A DNA stretch of 64,000 nt from Flammula alnicola. Its lineage: Eukaryota > Basidiomycota > Agaricomycetes > Agaricales > Strophariaceae. A program made the translations under genes and the position numbers. The notes beneath the pieces were generated by a model. The model saw nothing but the letters and a program-made list of their open reading frames with translations, was not told where the DNA came from and did no database searches. The stretch is taken from assembly GCA_015499995.1 (NCBI GenBank), contig JADNRV010000030.1:1-64000 (forward strand). Direction: 5' to 3'. Shown one piece after another: positions 53,334-64,000 of this stretch; positions within the stretch are counted from its first letter, which is position 1, and every line of letters begins with the position of its first letter.

Positions 53334-55767
53334 CTACAACCTCGCATCGCGGGGCATCTTTTTCAGAGCCTGGCGGACTCCCAGGTCTGCCAGGACATCT
53401 TCGGCTCCAGCAAGGACTAAAAAAAAGGAAAGGGTGATCAGCGGACAATCCTTTTGAAATCCTATGCACGAATACTCACTAGCATCGAAACCAGACGTTC
53501 GGTGATACTGAAAAAGCAGGTGAGCAGATTGAGCGGGACCACGGCGTATACGAGGGCGAAAAAATAGCAAACTCACGTTCTCGATGAATTTACCCATACC
53601 AGTCACTGTGATAGCGCGCCCACCGAAGATCTGGGTGGCATCTATGATTCGAAGGGGTGAAGGTTAGAGAAACATCGCTGGCAGCCCGAGAGGTGCTCAT
53701 ACCTTCTGCAGTTTCACGGCCCGAGCGAGATATGAATCTGTTACAAAAATGAAGAAAGGAAAGGTGGCTTCTCTCGGCTACAATTCAGAAATGGGAGAGA
53801 AAGGACGCACTGTTTGAGGAGACCAATAGGACCGGCCAGTTTATCAGACTGCTCCTTGTAGCTCATCTGATTGATGTGATGTGAGTTAATTTTACGGACG
53901 GAGGAGCAACATTTATCCAGCATACCTTGTTCATTTGATGGGTAATGTTCTCAAACCAATTCTGGCACGCTTCCACACGGGATATCATGTTTGCAAGCTT
54001 CGCTCTGATAACAGGCTGTGCCGTCAAAGGCTTTCCAAAGACGATGCGCTGAGTCGACCACCTAATTGAAAAAAAAATGTTAGGCGGTGACTGCATCGAG
54101 TTTTAGTCTGATACTCACTTCAAGGACTCTTCGACCACCAGTCGTTGCGCCGAGAGGGAAGTCGCAGAGACCATCCACCGCTCGTGGTTGAAATTGGACA
54201 GAATGACTGACATGCCCGCACCAACCTGACCTAAAGTATTGGAAACGGGAACTCGTACCTACACCAAGAATATTTATCAGAATAGACTGTACAGACACGG
54301 ACATAATGATGACATATACTTTATCGAATGTCACGAAAGCTGTGCCGGCGACTGAAGAATATGCAGTCTTGATGGGCTTGGTGGAAACTCCTGGGCCCCT
54401 CTCAATAAGGATCACAGTGAATCCGGTCTAGAAAACAGTGAGTAAACACCGTACACAAATGGTCGAAATGACTGACCTCTGTCTTGCAACCGGTGGTGAA
54501 GTAGTCTGCAAATGTTCCGTTCGTAATCCACCTGGAACATAGATCCCCTCAACATTTGATAATGACGACCAATGAACAACGTACTTCTTGGTTCCAGTAA
54601 TAACCCAGTAGTCTCCATCTCGCACGGCAGTTGTCTGCAAACCACCGACATCACTACCAGCGAATGCCTCGCTGATGGCAAGAGCGACGTATTTTTTCCC
54701 AGCCAAAGCCTGGCAAGTCGGAAGCGCATCACGTTAGAAATAAAGAAGCAGGGAACGAGTTAAAATTCAGAATTTACGTACATCGGGCACGACCTTTTCA
54801 TAAAGCTCGGGGGTGCCATAATTCAACACAGGGGGCAAACCGATGACCAAACCAGCAAGCAGACCATCGACAACAGCTCTGCTGCTGACGCGGGCAAGCT
54901 CGGCATGGATGATAGCCTAAATCACAAGTGAGTTCACGACATCACAGTGGTCTAGTTTGCTGAGACTCTCACTTCGTGGAAGTAATCAAACTCTTCAGAT
55001 TTCACGATACCACCCATAAGGGTGCGGCCCTTGAGGTGCCTTCCGGGTCCGAGACGCATAGCGATGATGTTCGTCTGGCTAAATCACGATGAGTACTTGG
55101 CAAAATAGTGAAGTAGAACAACATACGCCATCTTGTCCACAACCTCCTGAGAGATTTTCTTGCCGCTCTCTTCGCACTTGACGGATTCAGGTTGAACGAC
55201 AGTAGTGAAGAACTCCCGAACAGCAGTCTGGAATTTCCTGTGGTTGTCAGAGTAGTATGGGCTGAAATAACCCTTGCTGAGCCACGTTGGCTCGCCATAG
55301 GGCACTCGGCTGAGCTCTCCGGGTGCAGGGGCTCTGATCTGTTCCTTTTGCCCTTGAACAGTTCCGATTTGGAGTCGCTTGTACTGGGGTCGCAGAAGAA
55401 CTTCATGTCGATGGAGACCGAAGAACACTTGTGTGGCATCCTTTCCGGCTACTCGCGTGGTTCAGACATTGAGAGGACGTCATATTCGCGCAAAGGTCCT
55501 CACCGACGGACTCCGCGTACAGCACGTTTGCACCTCCGGGATGGAGATTGGCGAATTTGGAGACATCGTACACTTTCGCATCTACGACAATCCACTAAAG
55601 ACACGAGTGGTTCAATATGTGTATACGAGGCTTTGGGGTCACAGTCTACCCACCACATCGCCTTCCTTGTTGTGCTGTAATTCGACGGAGTTCAGCAAAA
55701 TATTTATGTGTGACTGAGGAGGACGTACTTGAGCAATTTCATCCAAGGTGTACTCTTTGGACGCCAT
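53334..55767 (-). CDS. Cytochrome b5-acyl-CoA dehydrogenase fusion
   Basis: The N terminus is a cytochrome b5 haem domain: YTLDEIAQHNKEGDVWIVVDAKVYDVSKFANLHPGG with the axial His in HPGG and a second His in FFGLHRHEVL. A complete acyl-CoA dehydrogenase follows: EFDYFHEAIIHAELARVSSRAV, GLPPVLNYGTPELYEKVVPDV, ALAISEAFAGSDVGGLQTTA, DYWVITGTKKWITNGTFADYF, GAGMSVILSNFNHERWMV and QIFGGRAITVTGMG. Electrons could pass between flavin and haem in one chain; this is inferred from the fusion. Roughly ten introns are needed. Start ATG 55767 gives MASKEYTLDEIAQ; the stop is at 53334. Related two-domain proteins are known in fungi, but the substrate is not evident. Confidence 0.85.
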
Positions 55768-56089
55768 CGTATTGTGCAGTGTGAGGGGGGAAAAGGCAGA
55801 TGGTTGTAGTTAACGAATGGTGCCCCGCCTTGCCCCGCCCCGGCTATCGAAATGCACCCGTGCCGATTGGGGGATTCACGGTTTCCAGAGTCCTATTTCA
55901 TTTTCATTTCGGGCTTCCGAATCGGTTTCTTGTTCTGCCGCTCGCCTTGACCAAAAACTAAACTGTCAGACTAACTGATCTATTCTGCGGTGCCACTAAT
56001 TTATTGATACAGGAAACGGGTCATCTTTTCCCTTTCATACACTACACATCTGTCAGAAGTTTGCAAGGACCCAGTCATTCCCGATGAGA
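55768..56089. other. Intergenic region
   Basis: Promoter side of the b5-dehydrogenase gene and 3' flank of the kinase-like gene. Nothing specific was recognised. Confidence 0.5.
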
Positions 56090-57077
56090 TTAGGCGCGCT
56101 TGGCCTTGTCAATTGTAAGAGTTGATTTGATGAAAGCCGCGGCTGAGAGAATGTCTCCGTTCGACAGCTTGTTGCTCGAGAACAAAAGTTCTTCGAGATT
56201 TGGTATAGTTTTCGCAGACGAAGATGATGAAAAGAGTGGGGTGCCGGTGAGAAAGAGAACGCACGGCAGCGCCCATGTGCTCCTTGGCGGAGACATCGTC
56301 TTGTTCTTGACAAGCTGAGAGAACACCTGAGTTCATTGCAAAATCAAGGAAACTGGACAGTACCATGTCCCAGATTGCTCAAATATTGATCTGCGATCTC
56401 TTCATCAGCCCTGGGTGCGAAGGATTGGGATTTGACAACCTTGTAGGTGGCGCCATCGGCTCCGATCATCTCCTCAACTGGGGCGCTCGGGGATGCCTCG
56501 AGAAGAGCCTTTATCTCTGGTCCCTGTTGAGGCGCGGAAAATAGAATATTATCGGCGGTGACGGCTGGGACTTGTACAAGCATCGGTACGTAATCGAGAC
56601 GACATTAGGCGCACCTCCATGAACATTGTTTTTCTTGGACAGATCAACGAGTGGCTCCAGGACGCAAGCCGCGATCCTCTTGACGATAGCCACAGGCAAG
56701 GAACCTCCAGATTCTGCACGGAATGATTCGACAGAGGAGCGCAGGACGTGAAAAACAAGAGCAAGATGTTTTCCCTTGACACTTTCTTCGTAGAAGCCGG
56801 GACGAAGAGACGGAGAGAGAGTGGAATTTGGCTTTGAGTGGACCTTGGAGAAGATCGCGCTCGTTGGTGGACAAGGAGTCCTGAGTAGCGGCCATGGTAT
56901 TTTAATAGCTTCGATATTGTCAGGATCCTCGGAATCGACTGCAAGCCAGGTGGAAGAACGTGGTCCCCAACCTAACTTGCGTAGGATGGTCCATCGACCA
57001 TTGTGCAGTGTTCCTCCGGGTTGGCCAATAAAGTAGCCAACTGGGGCGTCGAGATGTTCTTCAGGGAAGGACGACAT
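56090..57077 (-). pseudogene. SRPK-like kinase remnant or pseudokinase
   Basis: The N terminus (GYFIGQPGGTLHNGRWTILRKLGWGPRSSTWLA) matches the SR-protein kinase family: glycine-rich loop, then EAIKI with the ATP-binding Lys. KGKHLALVFHVL is the hinge, and ADNILF corresponds to the metal-binding Asn region. However, the catalytic-loop HxD is replaced (VHGVPAVTADNILF under the simplest splicing), and no DFG is visible. STWALPCVLFLTGTPLF matches helix F, and the C-terminal lobe ends early with DKAKRA. The frame is about one base short after EAIKI, and the last intron phase does not close cleanly. It is either a fungal SRPK-like pseudokinase or a pseudogene. Family call fair, activity unlikely. 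Confidence 0.6.
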
Positions 57078-57615
57078 GTGTTTGAGAAGTTTCGACTCGG
57101 AGGAGTAATGAAAGGATTGCTACAACTTGAATTATATCTGCATAAATGGGGTATCGCCGCAGCCCACTTGGGTGCTGATGCATGGTGCTCGGAAATGGTC
57201 CCTGGCCTTGCATAGCCGCTTTGCACAAGGAGTATGCAAAGTAATTATATACATGTGGGTTTCGAAAATCGGTGGTAGCGCCATCAGCTGTACCCACTGT
57301 ACCCAGTACGGGACTTTTGAGTTTCGAACAAGGTTTGATGGCATCACCGAAGATGCCGTTTGAAACTCCGCGAACTTCGGGATCTTTGGGGATGGTGAGC
57401 GGATCCGGACTCCGACCACGGCTCCGTCATTTGGTTCCCATCAGAGCCGGTATGCTAGCTACTCCGCTGCATTCAGAACATCTTGTACGTTCTCAAAAAT
57501 GATATATCTCATGTTCTAGAGGTCGCATAGCATATGTGAGAAAGTGTTTGAGCTGTCAGTCTGAGAGGCTAAGTAGTTCCAGGGTATGGGGCGAGATTCA
57601 AAATTGCAAGTCGGT
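57078..57615. other. Intergenic region
   Basis: About 540 bp with overlapping short frames on both strands and no domain. No promoter or RNA feature was recognised. Confidence 0.5.
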
Positions 57616-58141
57616 ATATGTCGGAAACTTCCGAAATGCCTTATCATCATGCCGTTTTCGGTCACGTTTCCTGATCAGAACACAGCTTTTCAGAACTTTT
57701 CTCTATTCTGGCCGTTCTGTGCGGTAAATTTTGGGTATTTGAGGTTATTATGAGCTGCAATATACAAGGCATAACCATTCCGCCATTCTTGAAGGAGGGA
57801 AGTTGCTCTGAGGCAAAGTTGAGCAATCTGATCATGCTAACTTCCGCCCTTATCAGGCCTTATAAGGGCGATAATGCCGATAATGTAATTTGTGACCGAT
57901 TCCGTGACGGCCTTGCCTGATCAGGTTCCGCTCTGACTTGTAAAATGGCTCGACCTCCAACAACAACTTAATTCTTCTCAGGAAACATGGCAATACCATC
58001 GGAGAAGTTTCTAATGTTGAATGCATGTATCATTTTTTTCACAATCATGCTCAGCGTCGAGATAGCCAAAGCATTATCAGGATTTGTGACGCTCTGATTA
58101 GGGAATTTCCTTATAAGGCTTTCTGGAAGTTTCCGACATAT
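57616..58141. mobile_element. Small TIR element (MITE-like, about 526 bp)
   Basis: The left end, ATATGTCGGAAACTTCCG, and the right end, GGAAGTTTCCGACATAT (58125-58141), are inverted repeats. Pairing continues imperfectly inward through AAATGCCTTAT/CCTTATAAGGCTTT. The interior has palindromic CCTTATAAGG motifs and no coding frame. Target duplication is unclear; TA is possible. A related end may exist near 25340-25425. Confidence 0.65.
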
Positions 58142-58406
58142 TTCTTTTGAAACTCCCGGCTGTCATACTGTCACTGACGGCCGGGAGTACCTCAGTGCGC
58201 GAACTTGAGCCGCGTCAATCGGATTCATCACAGCCCAATCGGTCAAAGGCTCGAATTCATACTTATCCAGTGCTTTGCTGCTTCGGCTATAAATGCAGAG
58301 CGAATTAGAATGAAATCTTCAGCCGCGCTCCATCCCTCGTTTGTTTTGTGCTGGCCACTAAACAACACTCGAAGTCTATCATTCAAATCTCCTTCAAATA
58401 ATCATT
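58142..58406. other. Promoter region of the secreted-protein gene
   Basis: An imperfect hairpin with arms ACTCCCGGC and GCCGGGAGT lies at about 58154-58190. GGCTATAAATGC, a plausible TATA box, is centred near 58289, about 118 bp before the ATG at 58407. Confidence 0.5.
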
Positions 58407-59036
58407 ATGCGTGTTTCCTCCATCCTTACCTTGGCCACCGCCCTTTTGGGAGCAGTTTCTGCACTTACCGTGCCGGTCAAACGCTCAGATATCGATTCTC
58501 TAGAGTGAGTAACGTCCTTTTGGTGATAAATGCTCACATACTAAACGATTTTGCGGTCTTGAAGCTTGCTTGTGGCGCGGGCACCAGCGCCAAATAATCC
58601 CATAAAATTCAGCAAGGGTGCTAAAGAAAATATGACCGTTAAGCTTGGCCTTGCCAAGGGAAGCCCCGAGCGTAAGGCGGTCAAAGAATACCACAGGAAG
58701 ATTGTCGCTGAAGAAATGGCAAAGAATGGCGCAGACACGGCGCAAGTTATGTAAGTTCCTAGCTGCAACTTGGGGTGTTTTGAGTGGCGTATTCAAAATT
58801 GATGATATTTTAGACACTTGGCGCACATAAAAGGATCTAAGGACCCGAGGCTGCACGTCACGGCTGCGTTCTGGGATAGTGCTAACAAGAAGATGAAGAG
58901 CACATATGGAATCCCGCCTACGAAAGGCGATCAACACCACGTATACGCCGATCACCATCCTGTCGATCCAACCTACTTGGCCGCCGTTCACAAAGCTGGA
59001 GGGACACTACGAAGGAGATCCCACCACTCGGAGTAG
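58407..59036 (+). CDS. Small secreted protein with Kex2-like site
   Basis: Three exons (introns at about 58502-58561 and 58752-58812, both GT-AG with consistent phase) encode about 170 residues. A strong signal peptide (MRVSSILTLATALLGAVSA) is followed at once by LTVPVKR, a dibasic Kex2-type site, so a short propeptide is likely removed. The mature protein is basic and helical (RKAVKEYHRKIVAEEM), then FWDSANKKMKSTYGIPP, and a His-rich HHVYADHHPVDP that could bind metal. It ends RRRSHHSE. No known domain was recognised and only one or no cysteine is present, unlike classic effectors. Function unknown. Confidence 0.65.
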
Positions 59037-59295
59037 CTTCTTACGAGTGGGCGCCGTTGTTATTTGGTTGTTATGTAGTTTATTACTGTCCAAATCAATG
59101 AGTTTTGGACTTCGATATTGGAGAAGCTACATACTCATAGCATCAATGGCTAGCGGACCTAATTAAGATTCGAGTCGGAAAATCAAAGCCAGCTTAGAAG
59201 TAAAAAGCAGAAGCAAGATAAATTCTAACAGCATAGATAAACAATACAATCCAAACTAAAAAGAACAGGTAAAAAGTATGGGCTTCGCGTATAAT
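59037..59295. other. Convergent intergenic region
   Basis: 3' flanks of the secreted-protein gene and RAD16. AT- and A-rich; no feature recognised. Confidence 0.5.
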
Positions 59296-62200
59296 TTAAA
59301 TAGCAGGGCCAATGGGGTATCTAGTCAACAAAATATCACTGTTTATAACTGGGTTGTAATTCAGCAGCATGAACAAATCAGGATAAGGGTATCCACTCAC
59401 TCTAAAGAGGAAGCCCAACTGTAAGAATTTATAATTCAAGTAATCAGTAAAACGAAACTAGAACCGAAAACTTGAAGCATATATACGCACATCTTCTGGT
59501 GTAAGTCTACCCATGGCCTACAGACGGTTTTGTCATTACCATTCAATGAAAAAAGACAATAAAGTAACTTACTGAATCATCCGCAGACAGCGTGGCGTCG
59601 ACCATGGCACTCTTTTTCTCTTGGAGCTATGAAATATCTTGAGTAACTAATTTCCTCAGATAGCATGTCATCAGCTCACCTGAACGATACGACTCTCTAT
59701 GCTATCTTCGACCACAAGTTTGATAGCCTGCACGGGCCTTCGTTGGCCTAGACGATGGATACGATCCATCGCCTCTGTACGCTGCATAAGTATTAATATG
59801 AAAGAAACAGCCTTAAAACATACGATATTCGACCTGAATTGAGTGTTGCATGAGCAGATATCCCAAAGAAAGAAGGTAGGAACCTACAGCGGGATTCCAC
59901 CAGCTATCCATTAGGTAAACACGAGAAGCCTCAGTTAAGTTCAGAGCAACGCCTCCAGCCTTCAAGCTGACAAGGAATACAGTTACATCAACATTATTCA
60001 CTGCAAAGGTAATCTATCAACAGATGTCAGCAGACGGAATAAGAATGGTTAACATACTGAAGTGTTTGATAGTAGCATCTCGGGCTTGCGGAGACATGGT
60101 TCCTTCCAATCGACAGATCTACAGCGAATTCAGATCTTGCGAGTCCAAAAGAGGATTTCTTAACCCACATTAAAACCAGCCTTCTGCAGCCTGAAGGCGA
60201 TCAAGTCCAAGAAGTTGACGAACTGGCTAAACACTAGACTCTTGGTTGTAGCATCTTGCATGCGCAGGTTGCTCAACTCCTCCACTAGTGCCTCAATCTT
60301 CGAAGACGAACGCCAATTGTCGAGATTGAGTCGTCCGAGAATTCCTTGACGCATATTAGCAACACTTTCGGCAAGCTCCAGCGCCGGCGACTCTAAATCT
60401 ATCGTCAAGGGTAGGTGACAAACAGGACACGCAGGCTGTGGAATGCAACAATAATTGAGCATACCCAATGTTGAAATAACACCAGATGAACACGTACATG
60501 AGTTTCCAACGCAGCTTCAAGGTATTGCCTGATGCATTCCCGATCAAATATGTGTCGGCATTTCGACTGGATCGCATCTTCTGCTATATCGTTGCAGATA
60601 CGACAGACGGTCGCTTCACCGTCAGTGTCAGCAACGAACTTCGCTGCATTGGTCTTGCTGCGAAGTACGAGATCGGGATGGCATGCCATTTGTCTCATTC
60701 GAGTGAGCCTACGTGGTACATTATGGTCAGAGCCTTGCTGATATAAATCTCGTAGATCGGAACTTACAAGCTGAAGATGTTGGAGTAATCTGAGGAAGTC
60801 AAAAGAATGTAAGAATAGGAACACAACGTCGAGTGAAAATGACCAACTATTGAGAACAGTGCCGTGGTCGAGATAAGTGTTGAACTGCCGTTTTGCATCC
60901 GAAAACAAGGACAGATAAAGTTCTTTCTCCTCGGGACTGAAGTAATCTCGCCGAACAATGACAGTGCGAGGTGGTAAACCCAAGTCATCTGCTTTTTGGA
61001 GCTATCGATAGGCGCGTTAGCAACTATACCAACATCGCAATATTTCAGCTTTGCAGACCTTCGTCCTGCGGAGCATCATACGGTCCAGAAGAATTTTGAG
61101 CTTCTTGAACGCATTCCTTCCAGGACCCTCCATGCCGTGTTTTTGGATCGGCGTAAGAATTTCCGTGTTCCAAAAGCAGGTCTAGAAATATGTTGTCAGA
61201 AGGACATTCAAATGAAGGATTAAGACTAACATGTTGCATGGGGCTATGACCACAATCTGCAATTAAGATATTGAGTACTTATGCCCATCAGTTCACATTT
61301 GACAAAAATCCTACCGTCGCATGATCTCTTGTCACTGAAACTCCAGTGAAGAGATTTACATTCACACAGTTTACCTGAAAAGAAGCTGTAAGTTCTCAAG
61401 ATGAATGCAAGCACATCGAGCATCTTACAGAAGTAGTAAGAGAACGGATCACCACCCAAGAATCGGACGAGACTGTAAAGTTCTCCAACGCGATTCTGGA
61501 GCGGAGTACCGGAAAGACACCAGCGATAATTCGCCTGCAGCTCGAAAGCTGCTTTGGCTGTATTCGTAGAGCGTTCTTTGATGTTGTGGGCTTCGTCGAG
61601 AACTACTCTATTCCAATGGACCTGATGGACGGGCGACTTCTCCTTGACAATCATACCCTTCCGCTTGAAGCCGCTCTGCTGCTTTCGGAAGCAACTGGAG
61701 GATGTTCCGATAGAATCAAAAGGTATCACCAACTTAAATAATGGATTGAACTTTACCTTTCGAGAATTGCATATGTCGTCAGAACCACGTCGTACTTCTT
61801 CAGTTCTGCAGCATCAGACTCGCGAGAACTTCCATGCCACACAAGCACCTTCAACCCATCCGTATGAGTCGCAATTTCGTTTCTCCATTGCATAATGGCT
61901 ACTGTAGGGCTACAACACAAAATGCGAACGGATTAGCGCTAAGGCGAAGGAGAAGAATCAGGTTACACACGCAACGACGAGATTAGGCTTTGAGCCATCG
62001 GAAACGAACAAAGCTATGATTTGGATGGTTTTTCCCATTCTAGGAGTAAGAGATGGTCAAATTGAAAGAAGGAAAGAACGATGCGCTCAAATGTCTCGTA
62101 CCCCATCTCATCCTATTCCCATAGTTAGTCATATTAATAGAAATTCGTTTTAAAAAAATACTAACCGCAAGCATACCACCTCGCCAAATTCCCGTTTCTT

Positions 62201-63472
62201 GTTTCCTCATCCAAAAAAGACTCTCTTGCTGGAAGGGAAGTAATGTTAGCTTCAGATTTGCAGGTTGTTCTGCCTTCGTTGGTTCAATAATAGGAATATC
62301 CTTCGCCAAGTCGCCCCAAACATGTTCAAGCTCCGGATGATTTCTTCGCAATGCGAGAGAGGTTCTTTCAGCCTGTTTAACAAACGAGCAAGGCTATCAG
62401 TGCCAGAACTATTATACTCAAAGTTGTACTCACATGAGTCAGTTTCCGACCCAGTTTCTTAATCAAACGCCTCTCTTCTTTCTTGTTAGCGTTGCGCGCG
62501 GATAAAAACTCACTGCGCGCCTCCCTCTGGGCTTTTCTCATCTGAGCTACAGTCATGATTCCCTTGGAAGCCTCGGAAAGAGGAACCTTCTTCTTCATGG
62601 GTTTGGAACCCTGGCGATCTTTCCCTTTCGCAGAATTTGCCAATGGCTCTTCGTCGGACGAATCCAAATCATCGCTGTCGAATTCCTGATAGTCATCAAC
62701 ATCAATCGTCTGGTTTTTGCGGGACAATCGACGTTCGGCAGCTGCTGCGCGTAGCATCGCAGCCGGACTAGGTCCAGTAATGCGAATGCGACTGGAAGAA
62801 CTTGCTCCATTCGCTGACGCCGTTTGCAGAGATATGCGGACCGCAGCATCGAGCATGATTTCCTCGTCTTCTTCGTTCTGAGGTTCTTCGTCAGAAATCT
62901 TGAATTCCGAGCCGCTGTCGTCAGATTCTTCGATTTCGACGGACTCGTCTTCGTTATATTCAATCCCTTCTACAGATCCATCTTCGTCTTCAGAAACACT
63001 GGGGGGTGTCTCCACGGCTTTGGCCTTGCCTTTACCTTTCTTCTTAGTAGTAGTAGGGACAGGGACAGCCTACAAATCCATCTCAGGGAACCATATAAAA
63101 ATCTCCATAAAGTTATCCAACCTTTTCTCTTCCTTTCCCTTTCATAGCGGACGAAGGAACTGACACGTAGGTGCGGGTGGACACAGCGCGTCGCTTTGGA
63201 GGGGGTGCTCTTGAAATGGAATCGTCGTCGTCTTCTGCGTTATCATCACTTTCAGCGGGACGCTTAGATCTTCCTGTAAGTCTTCCTCGCGCACTTGCAG
63301 AGCGCGTCTTGATGACAACCACATCTTGAGCATCTGAGGTGGCTGGGGTTTCAGGCTCTGTAACGACGGATTCTGGTCGTGAACTTGGAACAGACGATAC
63401 ATTGGAGAGCGGTGTCGTTTCTGATGACAAGGAGACAAGTCTGCGAGACGATTGGCGAGTTAACCTTGCCAT
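59296..63472 (-). CDS. RAD16: RAD16 nucleotide-excision-repair ATPase/RING protein
   Basis: RAD16 works with RAD7 in global-genome nucleotide excision repair. A long acidic and basic disordered N terminus (to about residue 330) precedes a SNF2 helicase: [22 protein letters not shown] (Walker A, split by introns), [25 protein letters not shown] (Walker B) and [17 protein letters not shown]. The insertion characteristic of RAD16 follows: a Cys-rich CDCKS...CGHSPMQH piece and a C3HC4 RING ([20 protein letters not shown]...CPVCHLPL). The C-terminal helicase has [62 protein letters not shown]. About twelve introns are present. ATG 63472 gives [11 protein letters not shown]. The stop is uncertain: the family end near LTPEDLGFLF is followed by an open frame to 59296. 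Confidence 0.92.
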
Positions 63473-64000
63473 GTCAGGGGGGGGGGTGGAAAGAGGCAAT
63501 AGGCGTGAGGAAAGAACAAAGGGCTCAAATTTTAAGCTCTGCCAGGGTTGTTTCGTGACTGATAAATGAGGTCCCGTCACATCACGGGATCGCGCGCCGG
63601 GTCACAGTCACAAATCTGACTCGAAAAGACATCGGCTACTTACTCATAGATGGATATCATGCCATGGCCAGTGAACCATTTATTCATGCCTTGTGGAACC
63701 CATCTAAAGGCCGAAAATAATCCTCATTCGTAGCATAACTAGAGTCCTGTTTACGAGAGTAACAAGCTACTTAGTCTCCTTCAAAAAGCCAGAAAGTGAG
63801 ATATAACCGGTTAACCACCCAAGGTACATGCAGCTTAAATTATGATGACAGGCCACTGGAGACAAGAATAGTGTTACAAAGGTCGTATATGCAGCGGCCT
63901 CAGCTTCTATCACTGCTGCGACCAAGAAGCATTCAATGTATCCCCAATGTTAAAATCAACATTGAAGGTAGAAGGATCAGATATCTGGCCTGACATGCCC
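63473..64000. other. Upstream region of RAD16, edge of window
   Basis: A ten-base G run at 63478-63487 and a short palindrome TCCCGTCACATCACGGGA (63573-63590) lie upstream of RAD16 and could be promoter sites. No gene is recognised up to the window edge. Confidence 0.5.

Noticed and set aside
1..64000. CRISPR arrays, bacterial operons, rRNA genes
   Set aside because: None of the repeats has regular spacer structure, and gene structure is clearly eukaryotic with introns.

Overview
The window is genomic DNA from a filamentous basidiomycete, most likely an Agaricomycete. Host genes carry many short GT-AG introns with pyrimidine-rich acceptors, sit in compact divergent and convergent pairs, and encode typical fungal proteins. 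No bacterial operons, CRISPR arrays, rRNA genes or intact tRNA genes were seen. Species was not determined.

Left part (1 to about 25.1 kb) is a transposon-rich desert. It holds: a 5'-truncated LINE on the minus strand with a poly(A) tail and a 15-bp target duplication (359-2952); a relic with two zinc knuckles followed by a 480-bp LTR (3980-4931); diverged repeats of about 200 bp (5.1-7.95 kb); CAG/CTG-rich low-complexity DNA with perfect hairpins (8.0-11.7 kb); a 7.5-kb block dense in CTAGC motifs carrying at least four unrecognised intron-containing genes (11.7-19.25 kb); an AT-rich TTTCATT repeat; a 0.9-kb TIR element containing tRNA-like Pol III boxes; and a decayed hAT transposon with an exact 8-bp duplication (21240-25105).

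Right part (25.6-64 kb) is gene-dense. In order: rhomboid protease (-), lariat debranching enzyme DBR1 (+), DUF2433-type metallophosphoesterase with RGG tail (-), Mediator subunit MED13 (+), BIG1/VOA1-like protein (-), short/branched-chain acyl-CoA dehydrogenase (+), SLC25A38/Hem25-like mitochondrial carrier (-), SPT4 (+), Icp55-like mitochondrial aminopeptidase (-), a small secreted protein (-), a complete Ty1/copia element with identical LTRs (47193-52716), a cytochrome b5-acyl-CoA dehydrogenase fusion (-), an SRPK-like degenerate kinase (-), a small MITE-like element, a second small secreted protein (+) and RAD16 (-). Neighbouring starts lie as little as about 55-260 bp apart, implying shared promoters. 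Several products are mitochondrial (rhomboid, ACADSB-like, carrier, Icp55), but no operon-like logic is evident.

One observation affects how everything else is read. Many unrelated reading frames, including the conserved MED13, break at single points that all fit the loss of one base. This may reflect consensus deletions in the assembly, so 'pseudogene' calls here are provisional. The best candidate for something undescribed is the CTAGC-rich multi-gene block at 11.7-19.25 kb.
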